DNA of 64,000 nt from Otis tarda (taxonomy: Eukaryota > Chordata > Aves > Otidiformes > Otididae): the NCBI GenBank assembly GCA_026413225.1, contig CM048552.1, positions 26,401,001 through 26,465,000 of the forward strand, in the 5' to 3' direction. A model generated the notes under the pieces. It saw nothing but the letters and a program-made list of their open reading frames with translations. It ran no database searches and was not told where the DNA came from. Each line of letters starts with the position of its first letter. Position 1 is the stretch's first letter. Made by a program: the position numbers and the translations under genes. Of this stretch, positions 51,501 to 64,000 are shown piece by piece.

Positions 51501-52979
51501 GAATATTTTTGTATAGTATTCTGACATTCATTTATATAAAGCTCTAAAAATGTTTGATTGTATATCAATACACAGAAAGGAAGAGTTTCAAACGTCCTAG
51601 TTGCAGAGTTCGAGAAAAGTTTAACCTAAGTTAAATATGGTATCTCTAGTTTCCATGTTGTACATTGTTATGTTTTACAAAAATGTCAATTTGAATACTT
51701 CCAGCAAAGTGGCACTCTCTGGGCCATGTTAATCTGTCACCATTCACCCTGAGAAGAGGATCTCCATTCTACGTCCTCCATTTCTCCATAAAAATTATTT
51801 TTAGAAATTTAATGAATTTTTTTTTTCTTTTTCTTGTTTTGGTGTCAGAAACGGCAAATAAAATGTTTAAGATACATAGGATTTTTCCAAACATGATGAG
51901 ATTTGAACATCAAGGAATTAAAGAACTTGGAATATATTTTTCTTTCCTTAACGATGTCCAACAACATGAATAGTTCATCCCTATCTAGCCTTCAGTATCA
52001 TCTTCTAGGCTTTTTAGATATTAGCATTAGAAGTTGATTTCTGTAATGGCATCTTGGCCAAGCTGTAGGTTTTCATAAATTCCTAGATCATAAACCCAAA
52101 AGGACCTCAGCAATCATTACTATGTACATAATACAGATTGCAGGGCTTCCCTGAGGTTATTTCTTGTCCAAGCGACATGTCTTTCAGACCAAATGATAAC
52201 TCTTGATCTCAAAAATACTTTTGACAGAGCATCCATCTCAAATCCTTGAAATTTGCCAAAAATGTAAATGAAGCTTTTTCTAGCCTCAAATCTAGCCAGT
52301 GGAAAAAATAATTTCTGTTGGTTAGATTACAGAGCCTATGCTTTTTGCCCACAACATCAGTACATGCCGTGGACAATCTTACTTGACTTTTTACTTTATA
52401 AACTGAATACATAGAGCTTCTCCAGTCTTTCAATGTATATTTTGCTTTTCACTTGTTTAAATCCTTTATGAAATTTCTCCTTACAGTTTCTGTATCAATT
52501 CTTGTAGTCATCAATTGTGCACAGGATCACTGGGGAATTGTATGAAGACTACAGACTGAAGCAATGGAAGGACTTTACCTATTGCTTGATACAGGTCTGT
52601 GCACCTGAGGACCATATTTGGATTTTGCCACTGCACTTGCTGTAAGAGTTACTATTTATTTCATTATTTATCAGTACCCTAAGTTCCATGTCAACTGAAC
52701 ATTTTGTTTTAATTTTTTTCACTATGTATTAATTAAAATAAGACAAGACTGACCTTTTCAGAATAGCAAAAGTTTCCTTCTACAAGTTCATTTGAGATGT
52801 GTCATCCAGGTAGTACTTGAACTCTCTTGATTTTATGGTAAATTTTTATTCCCATATTTTTCAAATCAAAATAATTAATAATGCTAAATCATTGTCTTCT
52901 TAGATTATTTTAAATATAATATGTGAACAAAATCTATCAACATAAATTGTCTTCTTACTAAAATGAAACTGTCTTTGAG
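48573..52979. other. Unique AT-rich non-coding DNA
   Basis: No recognisable gene. Holds a pyrimidine-rich stretch with a candidate 52-bp exon at 48946-48997 (see findings) and a C11 run at 50565-50575. The part from about 52400 could be a further decayed continuation of the old CR1 at 52980-53480, but I could not align it convincingly. Confidence 0.5.
50565..50575. repeat. C11 homopolymer
   Basis: A run of eleven C, rare in this AT-rich sequence. Confidence 0.9.
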
Positions 52980-53480
52980 GGGAATAATTTTCCTTTTACC
53001 TTTTTGATTGTCTTTTATTATATTACCCTTGTTTAATACTTTATTAATTGAGGTCCATATCACTGTTGCACTGCTTTTCCTGTAGGTTTATATTTTCCAG
53101 GCTGGCTTATTTACTCTTCTTAGATAATGGCATAATGGCTATTATCTTCCATTCTTACGGAATTTCTTTATTTGTTTCAAGAAGAATAAAAAAAGCAATA
53201 GTAATAATCCAGAGAGCTCATGATTTCAAAGCTCTTAGATGCATGGTATCTACAGATGTAAGTTTGAAAATCGTTTAACTTCAGTAGCTGCTCTTTAACC
53301 TCTAGTTAGAATTGAGAATGTTTTTCCTCATCCTATGATGTAACTATAGCATTTGACATTTTCCCCAGAACAGAAATATTTATTGAGTACTTTTTTTCTT
53401 TTTGAGACTTATTACTATGTTCAACTATTTCCATTTTGAGTAATGTGTATTCTGAAATCATATCTGTATCAGAATGAAAC
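52980..53480 (-). mobile_element. Ancient CR1-like LINE relic (RT N-terminal side)
   Basis: Plus-strand phrases match the antisense of the linker between endonuclease and RT in old CR1 elements: TTTATATTTTCCAGGCTGGC, then ATGGCTATTATCTTCCATTC, TTAGATGCATGGTATCTACA (antisense of the VDPSHP-type motif) and CAGAAATATTTATTGAGTAC. Order and orientation are consistent, but divergence is high and no frame survives. The assignment rests on remembered consensus patterns. Confidence 0.5.
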
Positions 53481-56400
53481 TACAGTCCTGAGTTCTTTAT
53501 GTTAATTCATGAAGCTGTACAAACCAGTTTAAGGTATTTTGAGTCAAACCTTGTGCATCTCTGTGAAGCAATAAATATTGTCTGAGTGAGAGATAATCCT
53601 AATTGATAATCAGTAGCTCTGCAATCGATATTGTTGAGAAATTAAGAACTATTAAATAAATATTTGTTTACACACACACATGCATACAGTCAGTTTCCTT
53701 TTGTACCTGTGACTGACAGAAACTGAGCTCTTGACTAAAAATATCTTGCAAAAAACTTCAAAGAGCTCAGAATTTTTTACAAGTAGTACAGAGATGTCCC
53801 CATTTTCACAGGGAGATGAGAATCATTAAAGTTCAATTCATGGGTGTATAGCACCTAGTGCAAATATTCACAGATATTATTTTGATTTGATAGTAATTTT
53901 GCATTTGCAATGGACATGTGTAAAGGATTACATGAAGTGCAGGGCTCTAGAGACTCCGTACATTGGAACATGAAAAAAAAATGACTCTAATCAGGATATG
54001 TAGGAAGCATTAACACATTCATAATATCAAACAAATTTCTGAAACTAATTTGAAATAAGAACAAAATAAGAAACAGACAACATACAAATGACTCTGGGAA
54101 ACACAATGCCATAAAATTTAGAAGAAAACTAGGATAGATAACAATAGCTAGAAGCCAGAGTGTTTTTGGATGCACCTGTGCAAATAGTTTTTTTCAGGGT
54201 GCTAAATATAGGACATATATTCATGCTTGATATAATAAAAGATCAAACCCTTGACTTCAAAGAATCTAAGGAGTATAAATAGGAAGAGAGGAAAAAAGAA
54301 GCATATATGTATGTGTATGTGTGTGGTTTCAGTTTATAAAGATGCAAGTCCTTCTGACGCAGAAAGGGATAAATGACAGCCAGCCTGCAACACTAAAAGA
54401 CAGGAACTCTGGCAACGTGCGTTTAATGCTGGACACTATCTATTTCTGTTTTCTTTATTGGCATGTTTCTATCTATATAATCTGTGCATTGCCTCAATGA
54501 ACAGATAGCCTACACTCAGGGCAGATAAGATTTCATAGTTTTATTCTTTTGAATTGATTTGACAGAATCATCTCTCTTTAATTAGCAAATAAGACTGTTA
54601 CTGGAAAATTCTTAAAAAGCCATGTATCCTGATGAAAATAAAATCAGACTTCTACATCTGAGCTATCTTGCAGTTTTGTGAAAAGCACTACTAGTCATTT
54701 TGATGCCATACTAATCTGTGACCAGTGATGTGATCAGCACAGGATACTAAAGAAAACCTGAAGTCCAAGCCTTATCCTGCCTTATCTTGTGATCTTTTTG
54801 GCTGAAGTCTGCTTATCATGGTGTATTTACTCCTAAGCAGGAAGTCAGTATAGTGCGTAGTCAGATACACATGCTCTTTATAAACTGGAAAAAAAATGTT
54901 CAATGTCCAAAATGCTTATTTCTTTGCATAATTTTAAACAACATACAAGATGTAGCTAAAAGACACAATATTTTTCAGAAGAACCCTCAGGAAGACACTC
55001 CCCTGAATGAGGCCTTTGCAGCAGTATAAGGATCCTATCTAGGTGACAGAAAGCAGTTAACCATGGATTAGAATAGCACAGGACAGGAATATGCATTGGC
55101 AGGTCCTGAGCGGTGGATAGCCCATGATTGCCCCTGTGATCTCAAAGCTGCAGCTCAATTTTCCATTTCAGCTTCACCCAGTGAACAGGGTCAGCTCATA
55201 CGTTCTGCAGCAGATCGATGCATAGCCCTTTCAGGGGGTGCATGGAGTTCCCTTACATAATCCCTCCCTTCTCTTTGTTGGGACTTTCTTTATTCTCTTT
55301 ATTAACCTACTGTTAATTCCTTTTTACATTATATATTTTCAAAAGACCTAATAAAAAAGTGTTTCAGCAATAATTTAGTGACAGCTTTAATGATGTGATG
55401 CAGCATCTTTTCAGTTTATTTTTAGAGCTTAAATTCCTCACTGCTGCTGCAACAGAGTGGTGTAAATGAAAGTTAAAATGTTGACTGATGAGGTTGTTAT
55501 ACTTCTCTTCTGTGTGACGTAAAATTGTTGTGGCTGTTTTTACATGAGACTGAATTGCTTTACAGAAAGCATTTTTCTGCAGTATCAGGAGGCACATAGG
55601 GTGAGAAAGAGATGAATGCCAGCAGCCAATGGGAGATGCTGCTTCTTAACATTACTCTGTGATGACATACTCCTAAGGACATGTTTAATTTTGAGTATCA
55701 GTGGCCCCACTAAAATCTGGAAGATTAGTCATGAGACTAGTGCTCTTCTAGGATGCCCTTGGATATTTGGGACATTAGAAGGACAATGGCATTTATAAGC
55801 AAGTTTCTTCCCCCTTCCTCTTCTCAACTTTCACAGGCTTATATTGTACTAAAACAATAGTCTCAACTCAGTCACCTCTCCTTCAAGGAACACAAGGACA
55901 TCAAGAACAGCAGTTCCCATCCTGCTCCCTTACTCCACATACCACTTATCTTGCTGTATATCACCATGTGCGTTTAGAGGGAAACTCTATGCCCACCCCG
56001 GAATCACTATAATAATACCTCTAAACAGGATAAAGACAAATGTACATCAGATTGATATTTCTGATCACGTGAAACCCTTTATTTCCAAAACTCAGGATGA
56101 CTGGCAAAACAGAAGCAAATTCAGTCACTGTCAGTGTAGCACAGTATTTATCAACAGTAAAAATAATACTTAAAAGTAAAGGAATTACATGGTAGAAATG
56201 ACTGAGAGCTACTTAGTAAGTCTTTGATTGCATCCACAAGATGCAGTCATTTCTTGGGGTAGTATAGACTTCTGTCATTAGAAAAAAGGGTCATAGCAAA
56301 AGCTTTCAGAGACAAGAGCTCATGGGCTTTTATATCTTCATCTACAATCCAGTTTTTCATCCGCCACTGCTACATGATGCACAACAAAGAAGGCAAAGCC

Positions 56401-59400
56401 ATAGCTCCCCTTCATAGACCAGCAGATCTTCAGAGAGAAGGGGAGGAGAGGGTAGCAAAGAGAACATGAGGTCTGTTTACAGAGCCAAGTTTTTGGCAGG
56501 CAGAACAGGCAAAGGCAGGGATAGAAAGAAAGGTTGTTTGCATACGCCAGCTGTGCCTTTAGAGCTCCAGAACACCATATGAGCTAATTGCAAACCGCCC
56601 TGCATGGCTAAACTGAACTGTCAGACAAAGAAAGTACTTGGCGATGTGATATTTATATAAAAATCAAATTAAAGCTGTTTAAAATGAGCATAATACTGAA
56701 ATGACCTACTAGAGTTCAAACACACAGGTATCTCTGCTGTCTTAATCAATACACAAGAGATGCCAAGGTCATGCTTCAGAAGCAGCATACAAATTAGAGC
56801 CTGCTTCCTGTAAGGAAAATCTCATAAAGCTGAAGAACATACACATAGAAGAAAAAACCCTGACAAAATCTACTACTAACAAAACAACACTTGAGGCTTT
56901 GCAAATTATTGAATATACCATTAAATTAAGACATGGCAGTATTAACATTTATATTGGTGAGGTGCATTTTGCCTCTCAGCCCATATCTCCTCCTCGCAAA
57001 GTGTCCTGAGCAAATGGCTGCAAGAGAGAGAATGGGTACAAGAAACCTACTTTGATCAGAGCAGAGTGGTATCTAACCAGGATCCTAAATGAAAATGCAA
57101 GAAGTAAGCCTATTCCAAATTATAAATTAATGTCTTTTATTCATATCTGAAAAAGTCACAGGGTCCCAAACATTTCTCCTTTATAAATCTTGTAGCTGAT
57201 GAGTTTTTTTTCCTCACTGTCCAACCCTGCAACTGTGCAACTGCCTCCGTGAAATCATTGTTCCCTGACAGCTTTATAATTCTTGGTGCTGTTGACTCCT
57301 GCAAGTCTGCTTTCGGGTACCACTGGCCTCCTAGCAGTACTGGCTCCTAAAGGAGGTGCAGTAAGAAAGCAGCAAATCATGAAACAACAGCACAGAGGGT
57401 AGCAGATTAAGATGGAGGCGTGGGTTTCTCAGGAAGGATAATGCCTTCCTGTTGTCATAATCACTTCTGCTCCCTCTGTGCCGTAGCATGGACTCCTGGA
57501 TCTTGTACTCCAGATCTTGTCTATAATGTAGATAAGGTTGGTATCTGCTGCTCTAGATGCATGTAACAGGAATCAAGTACAAATTTGATCCCTTGAACAA
57601 AGGCACGGTAAAGAAATCTAATGGTTTTCCGCAGTGTTAGTTACGTCTGCCCTTCACTAGATAGATGAGAGCAGGGGTGCTTCAAATCCTTGTGTGCTCC
57701 GTGGACTGCTTGAGCTCTGCCTGAAGGACAACCTGCAGACAGCCTGTCTAGTCATGTCCAGTTGTATACCCAACTATTCAGTGTGCTCAGACTTGAAAAC
57801 CTCGGAAAAGAACATCACTTCAAGAGGCAGCATAGTAATTGTACCCAGCCAGATTTTACAAAATACCGAGAAATCCACCCCTGCTCCCTGCCTTTCTGTG
57901 CCATCCCAGCCAGCAACCAACATCAGAGAGCTGTGGGCTACCACTGATCCCATTAGGGCTGCTCGGCTCCTTATCTGCCTCTGACAGGATGCACACAGCA
58001 ATCTCTTGCAGAGCGATCGGTGGAGCTCTGGCCACTTCGAGTAATAGTCTTTGAGACTGACAGCCTTCTGTACCCAAAGAGATCACAAATACGACTGGGA
58101 AACAATTTGAATCTTAGCTCTGACACTACCTTCCTGTACAACATTAGACATATCAGCATCTTGCCTCAGGGTGCTGCGTAGGTGACTGTGGAAAATAATA
58201 ATGCATCATCCTAAATTCCCTGGAGACTGGCTGAGACTTCCTAAGCCCAATCGCCTCAGAGAGAAGGCTTAAGTCATATTCCGGGGAGTATTAAGCTCTG
58301 AGAGATATCAGAGTGTTCATGAGGTCTAAGCTGAGGACTCTTGCCAATTCTATTTTGAGAATATACTCTGCTACCTTTTAAGAAAATAGTTTGGAATGAC
58401 ACAAAAAGAAAGTCTGAGGAATCTCTCTTCTTTCCACTCTTTGCTACAGTTTCTCTGCTGAATGATGCCAACGGAACCCCAGAGGACTGTAGTAGACTGA
58501 AGCTTGAGATGAGAGGTATATTGATCAAAGGCAACACATCTACCTAACAGCTCCAAATAAGTTTGATTTCTGTTCCTATGTTCTATCCTATTGTATATAC
58601 TCTACATATTATTATACAGTATATTATATATATTCTATACATATTTTCTATGTCCTATATTCATTTATACCCCTATATGCTTTGTTCCTATATGCTGTAA
58701 AGAAGCTCTACTCGGTTTGGCAGCATTAGGAAAGAGTAACGGCAGTCCTTCTAGCTAAAAGAATGTAAGATTCTGCAGGTTTAAAAGATATTCCTACTCT
58801 TTAAAAAAGTGTTTTTTCTCTATACTTCTTTCAAGGAGCCAAAGGACAACAGACCTGGTTCTCAGAAGATGAGAAGGATGAAAATTCAAGGGGAAAGCTA
58901 CTCTGTCGAGCATCAGAGAAAAGAAAGTAGGAACCTGAGATGTCAAGAATGAGATAAATACAGAGATAAATATGAGAGATTAGAGGAATGTAAGACAGGT
59001 GGAGAACAGGGGACTGTTTGGAGTGACAACAGTGATGGGAAGATAGTGGGAAGCAAAATACGTTTCATGTCCTTCAACCTATCTTTGTGCTCAGAATAGC
59101 TTCAAATGGAGATTAAGTTGCTGTGCTTCACTGAGACTGATTGCTATTTATAGACCCATATTTGTCCTAGTTCTACAGCATTTATGCATTATTTTTCTTC
59201 CATTAGAACAAATAAACAATAAAACCTGAAAACATTTTGCTCTCAATGTACAACACACCATGAAGAACCTATTTGACTTTTAAAAATGGTATTTTGACAC
59301 TGAGCTACTTTCAATGATTTTTTAATGAATTTTGGTTAGGTAGAAGACACAAAGGTTTTAGATCATATAGTGTAAAAATTACCATTTCTAAAATATTTCA

Positions 59401-62400
59401 AGAAGTCAGATTAATGTTATCTTAATTTTTAAGAAGTAAGTTCTTGACATTATGGGCTCCACTGGTTATTTTTACAGAGAGAGAGACTTTACTTTTTTTT
59501 TTCTCATGTTTCACTTTATGTCTAGAAATGACCACCACTGCTCAAAAAGTTGAAGATTTCAAGATATTTCCTATTATTCCTTAGTGGAAACCTTGACAAA
59601 TATAAAAACTATCCTTTTACTCAGTGTTCTAACTTACAGGTTTCTTTTGAGATTCAAGCTCATTTATCAAGTTTTTCAACTGCATCATATATCAGTTTTT
59701 AATCATAATTTTCCATCAATATAAAAAATTAATGACGACCCCATATAGCCTGTTTTAAGAATTGAAACTATAGTGCAATATTACCAGGCAGGTATTTCAT
59801 ATTTTTCTGGAAACGTTACAATAAGAAATGGAGGAGCTCTGTTTATCAGTAACCTGAAACGAAAAGAAGCAATCATCTTGAAATTTTCTATATTTAAATG
59901 TTCAGATGTTTACACAATCAGAAGTTAAATGAATAATTTAAGTAAATTTTACACTAGAAAAAAAAAGGAAAATAAAAAGGATATCTAGAAGAAAACAAAA
60001 GTAGAAAGAGCACAGACAAGTAACTTGGGTCGTGTCAGGTGATTTGCATCAATTACTGAGGATTTAACACTGACTTCAAAGTTAGGTGAAACAAGAAAGG
60101 CTGAATTTATCATTGGCTGAGAAATCCACGCCAGTATAAGATTTTAGTATCTGAAAGTAGGGTAAGATATTATTCAATCTGAATATGGAAGTGGGACCAG
60201 CAGAAAGGAAGCACTGGAGCAACAGACAGGAGGTGAGATGTGGTAGTGGGAATGACAAAGTCAGGGAAGTGGATGTGAGAAGAGCCAAGAGTAAATGCAG
60301 AAATATAAGATGCTTAATAGCGATCGAGAGAGTTGCCTTAGGAAGATGAGAAAGATACAGTGCTAGCAGAGTTCAGATGAAAGGGTATCTATAATAAATG
60401 ACAATATGATAAATTAGGAAAAACATGGGTCTTGTTTCCTATTTAAGTGATTTATGACCTTAGAAGCCTGGAGGCTCATCTTGTTAGTGTTCCCATAAGG
60501 GAACAGAGGTGGAAAAGCCTTACATCTTATTATTTCCTCTGCTATGATGCGAAATAGCTACAACCACCAATTTATCCCCTGTATTTACGGCAGAAAGTTG
60601 TGCTGATTATTTTGGGGGAAAAGGAATGATGCCTAGCGATTAAATAATGTAAGAGACGACTGACACATCTCTTCACATGTAAAGAAGAGAAAAATGAAGC
60701 GTTACAATAGCTAATATCGGACATTACAGACATCCAGCTCTTTGGATCCTATTTGAGAAGCACTCTTCTCTCCTGGCTGTGCATTCAGAGCCTTGTCACG
60801 TTCCCTACCCTGACTCACACTTCTAGTTCATCTCAGGTAATATGAGGAAAGAGACAATGATGGGCACAGGAAGAGACAGAAAGACAAGGAATGGAACTAG
60901 ACTTGAAGAAAACAAAGGGAGAATACTGAAAACAATAGAAAAAGTGCATACATCAAAAGAAAAATTATTTAAGCCGGTCTAAACCAATATGTCTTGCAAT
61001 AAGAAGAGAAATTTACCCTTGATAAAAGCATCTTAAAACTTACCATGATTTTTTCCTGTGACCTCCCAAGATTGTTAACTAAGCCATGTCGTAAATTGTG
61101 ATACATTATCGTAATCCTTGATTTCCTCTATGATTTAGGGATATGTATCAAAGTCACCTGCTGTGGTTTTTTAGTTTGAGAGTATGAGTTCCCCAAGGAC
61201 TAGGAATTGAGAGCCAGATTCCCAGATACTGTAAAATGTTGGAAATTCATTGACTTCAGCAGCACTTCTGTTTCAATTGCACCACTAAAGTCTGGTCCTA
61301 ATTTTTTTTTTACTTGCTATTTAGCATTCTGTAGGGAGTGCGTAGTAATCACAACAATGACTGTCATTAAGAGTTCAGAGAATATCATATCATTCAGGAG
61401 GGGGGAAAAGAAATTTAGACTGTGTAGCTACACTAATTTTTCACTCAATATAAAAATATTTTGTTGCATGCATGAAAAGCACAGTGAAAAACATGCAGTA
61501 ATTTAGACTTGATCTTCATGAATGTTTAGATGTGTGTCTTCAGTACTTTTCCTAGAAGATTTCCCATTTAAAAATCTATTGTCAAAACATTTTATGATGT
61601 TCTGGACTTTCTGTTGTCTGTGAAAAATCTACAGAGTTATACTCCAAAAAATACTAGAAAATTTGTGTGAAAACTATAGTTTAAAATTGCTTTTGCCCTT
61701 CCCATCTTTTTAAAGCATTTTGAAGAATATCTGCAGTTATTTAGTCATGTCAACAAAGTAATCTTGAAGTTGGAAAAAAAAAAAGCTCTGCAATCATTCC
61801 TTATAAAATAGTTATGCTTTCATGCTGTTTTTATAACAGTCTCCATAACAAAACCCCACAGAAATATTACTGCAAGGATTTAAGGTCTTTTCAAAACAAT
61901 TTCTAGGAATGAGTGCATTATGCTCATTTAGCATAATACAGGATAACAATCAAGAAGGGAATAGAGTATTTTTCAAAGGAATACCTTTCACTCCAAAATC
62001 AAATCTAGGAATTCCATTTTTTAACACGATTGTACTACAAAAGGCAATCTCATAAAGGAAGTATCCTGTGAGACACGTTTTACATTGAGTCTGTTGTATG
62101 CATTATAGGATAAAACCCCCAAACCCTTAAAATAGTAAAATAAAAGGATAGAAGATGGCCTTTTTATGTTCTCATATATTAATGGATTTTTAGTTATAAT
62201 GCTAATACAAATAAAGGTCATACAGTGCTAAGATCCATAAAACGCCTTACTGTAACAGTCATATTTGAGGGATTTATATGATTAATATTACATAAAAGTG
62301 ACCTTCCCTTTAATGTACTCGTGAGAATGACGTCACTTTGAGATATCTTATCTTATTAAATCACAACATTTTAGAAGACACCCCCTAATTTGCTTCTTAA

Positions 62401-64000
62401 TGTAATTTTTGAGAAATTGTAATCCAGTGGCTGTTATAATAGCTCTAATGGTTCCTTTATTTACCTACAGGTGACCTACACGTACTGTTTACCCTGAAAG
62501 CAAACTGAAGTTGCCCTCCTCCAGCAATTTGTATCGTGACAAGAGTTTTCTGGTTTTGTGTCAGAGGAACCATAGCACAACAACTATTTTAAATAGTCTC
62601 AGCACTAAATTATACCATTCCATACTTGGAAGGATGTAAAGTGACTGACTCTTCCAGAGGGTATAATAGAATAAACATACAACTATATAAGTGAATTTGT
62701 AATTTTTTTTTAATTAAAGTTAAAACCCAAACACAAGCAAGGTCCTAGCTTACTAAATCCTTAGGTCCTAAAAATGAGTCCTAATATTTAATAATCTATA
62801 ATTCTATATTGTTTCTCAGCCATTACCAATGAAAGAGGAAGTCTGTGGGAATAAAGAATTTAAACAAGAATTCTCAGAAAAATTCTCAAAAATACAAGCA
62901 TGAGCAAACAGGCTCACACCTGCTCTTAGTTGTACTTCAGATACCTCTTGTTTTTCTCCCCTAAAAGTATACTTTCACTAACCAATTTCTTTACAGAGCA
63001 GAGCAGCCATAATTCTTGAGCACAATTTACCTTCCTGAGTAACCTAAAAAGGGGTATGGACAGAAGGGGAGACAACTGTGTAGCTGGCTGGAACATAACA
63101 CAGATTGCCTCTAGCAAAGGAACATAAGGAGCTAATTACCTTGAAGGTGCAAACTAATCAAGTTAGCATGATAGCATGCTCATGTTATTCATATGAATAG
63201 CCCAGATGAAGTTACTGGAAATAGTGAGAAGTTGCTGAAGAAATGGACAATAACATTCAAAGGCATATGCCCAAAGGGGCCAGTCCTCAGTCCCAACCCC
63301 CATTCTGTCTTACTGGTCCTAAAGTTCAGATGTTCCATCTAACACTGCATCAGAGCTGAACCCTGTGTGTTATACAAAAACATACGAAATTGTTCTTCCC
63401 CCATATGTCTGTGGCAACCTGCTGCTTTTCCAGCTGTTCACCAATCCCAAAATGTAGCAACTACCTCCTTGAGCCCAAATAAACAAATCTGTATTTCATG
63501 GGTACGTGTTCAGCCAGACTCATCTGTTTTACACATGATGTAGTCTTTTGCACATGCATAATCTATCTGTTTGGGACTGAAAATAATTTCAAGCATCTCT
63601 CTGACAGGGATACCTCTTGTCCAAAGGGGTAAAACTATAATACCTTCAAGAAAAGTATAATTTGTGGATAGTGCCTGCTTTGGATGGGCAGCTCTGCATC
63701 AGTTCCTTGTAAAATAGGACTGTATTTGCCCTCCTATTTTTATACAGTAATAAAGTAATATTGAAAGGTGAGACTTACAGAAGTTTGGATCAATGCGTAA
63801 AAACCTTCCTACTCATTTAGGGAGAAATAATACTCATTTCCCAGAAATGGAACAACTCTGATTTTCCTCTCCAAGTTGTTTTACACTAATGTAACTCCCT
63901 TCAGAAAAGTGATTTACATCATCATAAAGAGGAACAGAGTCAATAACTACCGAGACAAATAAAGGAAATCTTAATGAGGCTCCTGTGTGCATTTTTAGAA
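53481..64000. other. Unique AT-rich non-coding DNA to the window end
   Basis: No recognisable gene or interspersed repeat. Holds a short CA run at 53670-53680, TG-rich sequence near 54308-54326, a more GC-rich block at about 57650-58130 with several overlapping short open frames, AT-rich low complexity at 58580-58690, and a CRE palindrome at 62328-62335. Some of the older sequence may be LINE debris beyond recognition. Confidence 0.5.
62328..62335. promoter_or_regulatory. Candidate CRE palindrome TGACGTCA
   Basis: A full 8-bp cAMP-response element consensus, containing a CpG that has survived in CpG-poor DNA, followed within 15 bp by GATATCTTATCTTA, which carries GATA-type cores (TTATC). Function is inference from motif. 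Confidence 0.3.

Noticed and set aside
63748-63767. A 20-bp micro-exon between a good acceptor (TATACAG) and donor (AAG before GTGAGA)
   Set aside because: Too short, contains a TAA, and has no supporting context.

Overview
The window looks like gene-poor, AT-rich DNA from a bird nuclear genome. The evidence is repeat content: several CR1 LINE copies, 5'-truncated and most ending in the CR1-type octamer tail (ATTCTATG)n, plus two nearly identical long terminal repeats of an avian ERVL-like endogenous retrovirus. I see no bacterial features (no operons, no ribosome-binding-site-spaced genes, no CRISPR) and no tRNA or rRNA gene. The species cannot be fixed from the sequence alone.

Layout. At the left edge (1-176) an open frame behind an acceptor-like CAG may be the last, or an internal, coding exon of a gene lying to the left; this is the only plausible host protein-coding piece. 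From 177 to 6183 I see only unique AT-rich DNA. At 6184-7319 and 7533-8254 two plus-strand CR1 copies lie head to tail. A short minus-strand CR1 relic sits at 9658-9840. A long unique stretch follows, up to the first solo LTR (22723-23869). After more unique DNA come a CR1 relic (about 29690-29885), a plus-strand CR1 (30621-31066) and the longest CR1, on the minus strand (32086-33520), whose ORF2 is open except for one amber codon. A very old CR1 relic is at about 34480-35210. From 35.2 to 41.2 kb the DNA is unique and includes a CpG-dense patch (about 38.7-38.9 kb). A 192-bp CR1 tail (41206-41397) precedes the second solo LTR (42137-43318). An older plus-strand CR1 is at 48040-48572 and an ancient one at about 52980-53480. 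The rest, to 64 kb, is unique AT-rich DNA.

How it fits together. Nothing here forms a working gene system. The recognisable reading frames are decayed CR1 reverse-transcriptase pieces. Both LTRs carry their own 5-bp target-site duplication (GGTAC and TCTCC), so each is an independent insertion reduced to a solo LTR by LTR-LTR recombination. The rest is probably intron or intergenic DNA. A few strong splice-site pairs and transcription-factor-like palindromes are listed as hypotheses only. I did not find a previously undescribed biological system; the most useful leads are the edge exon, the paired solo LTRs, the inverted CR1 pair, the CpG-dense patch and a well-formed 155-bp intron candidate.
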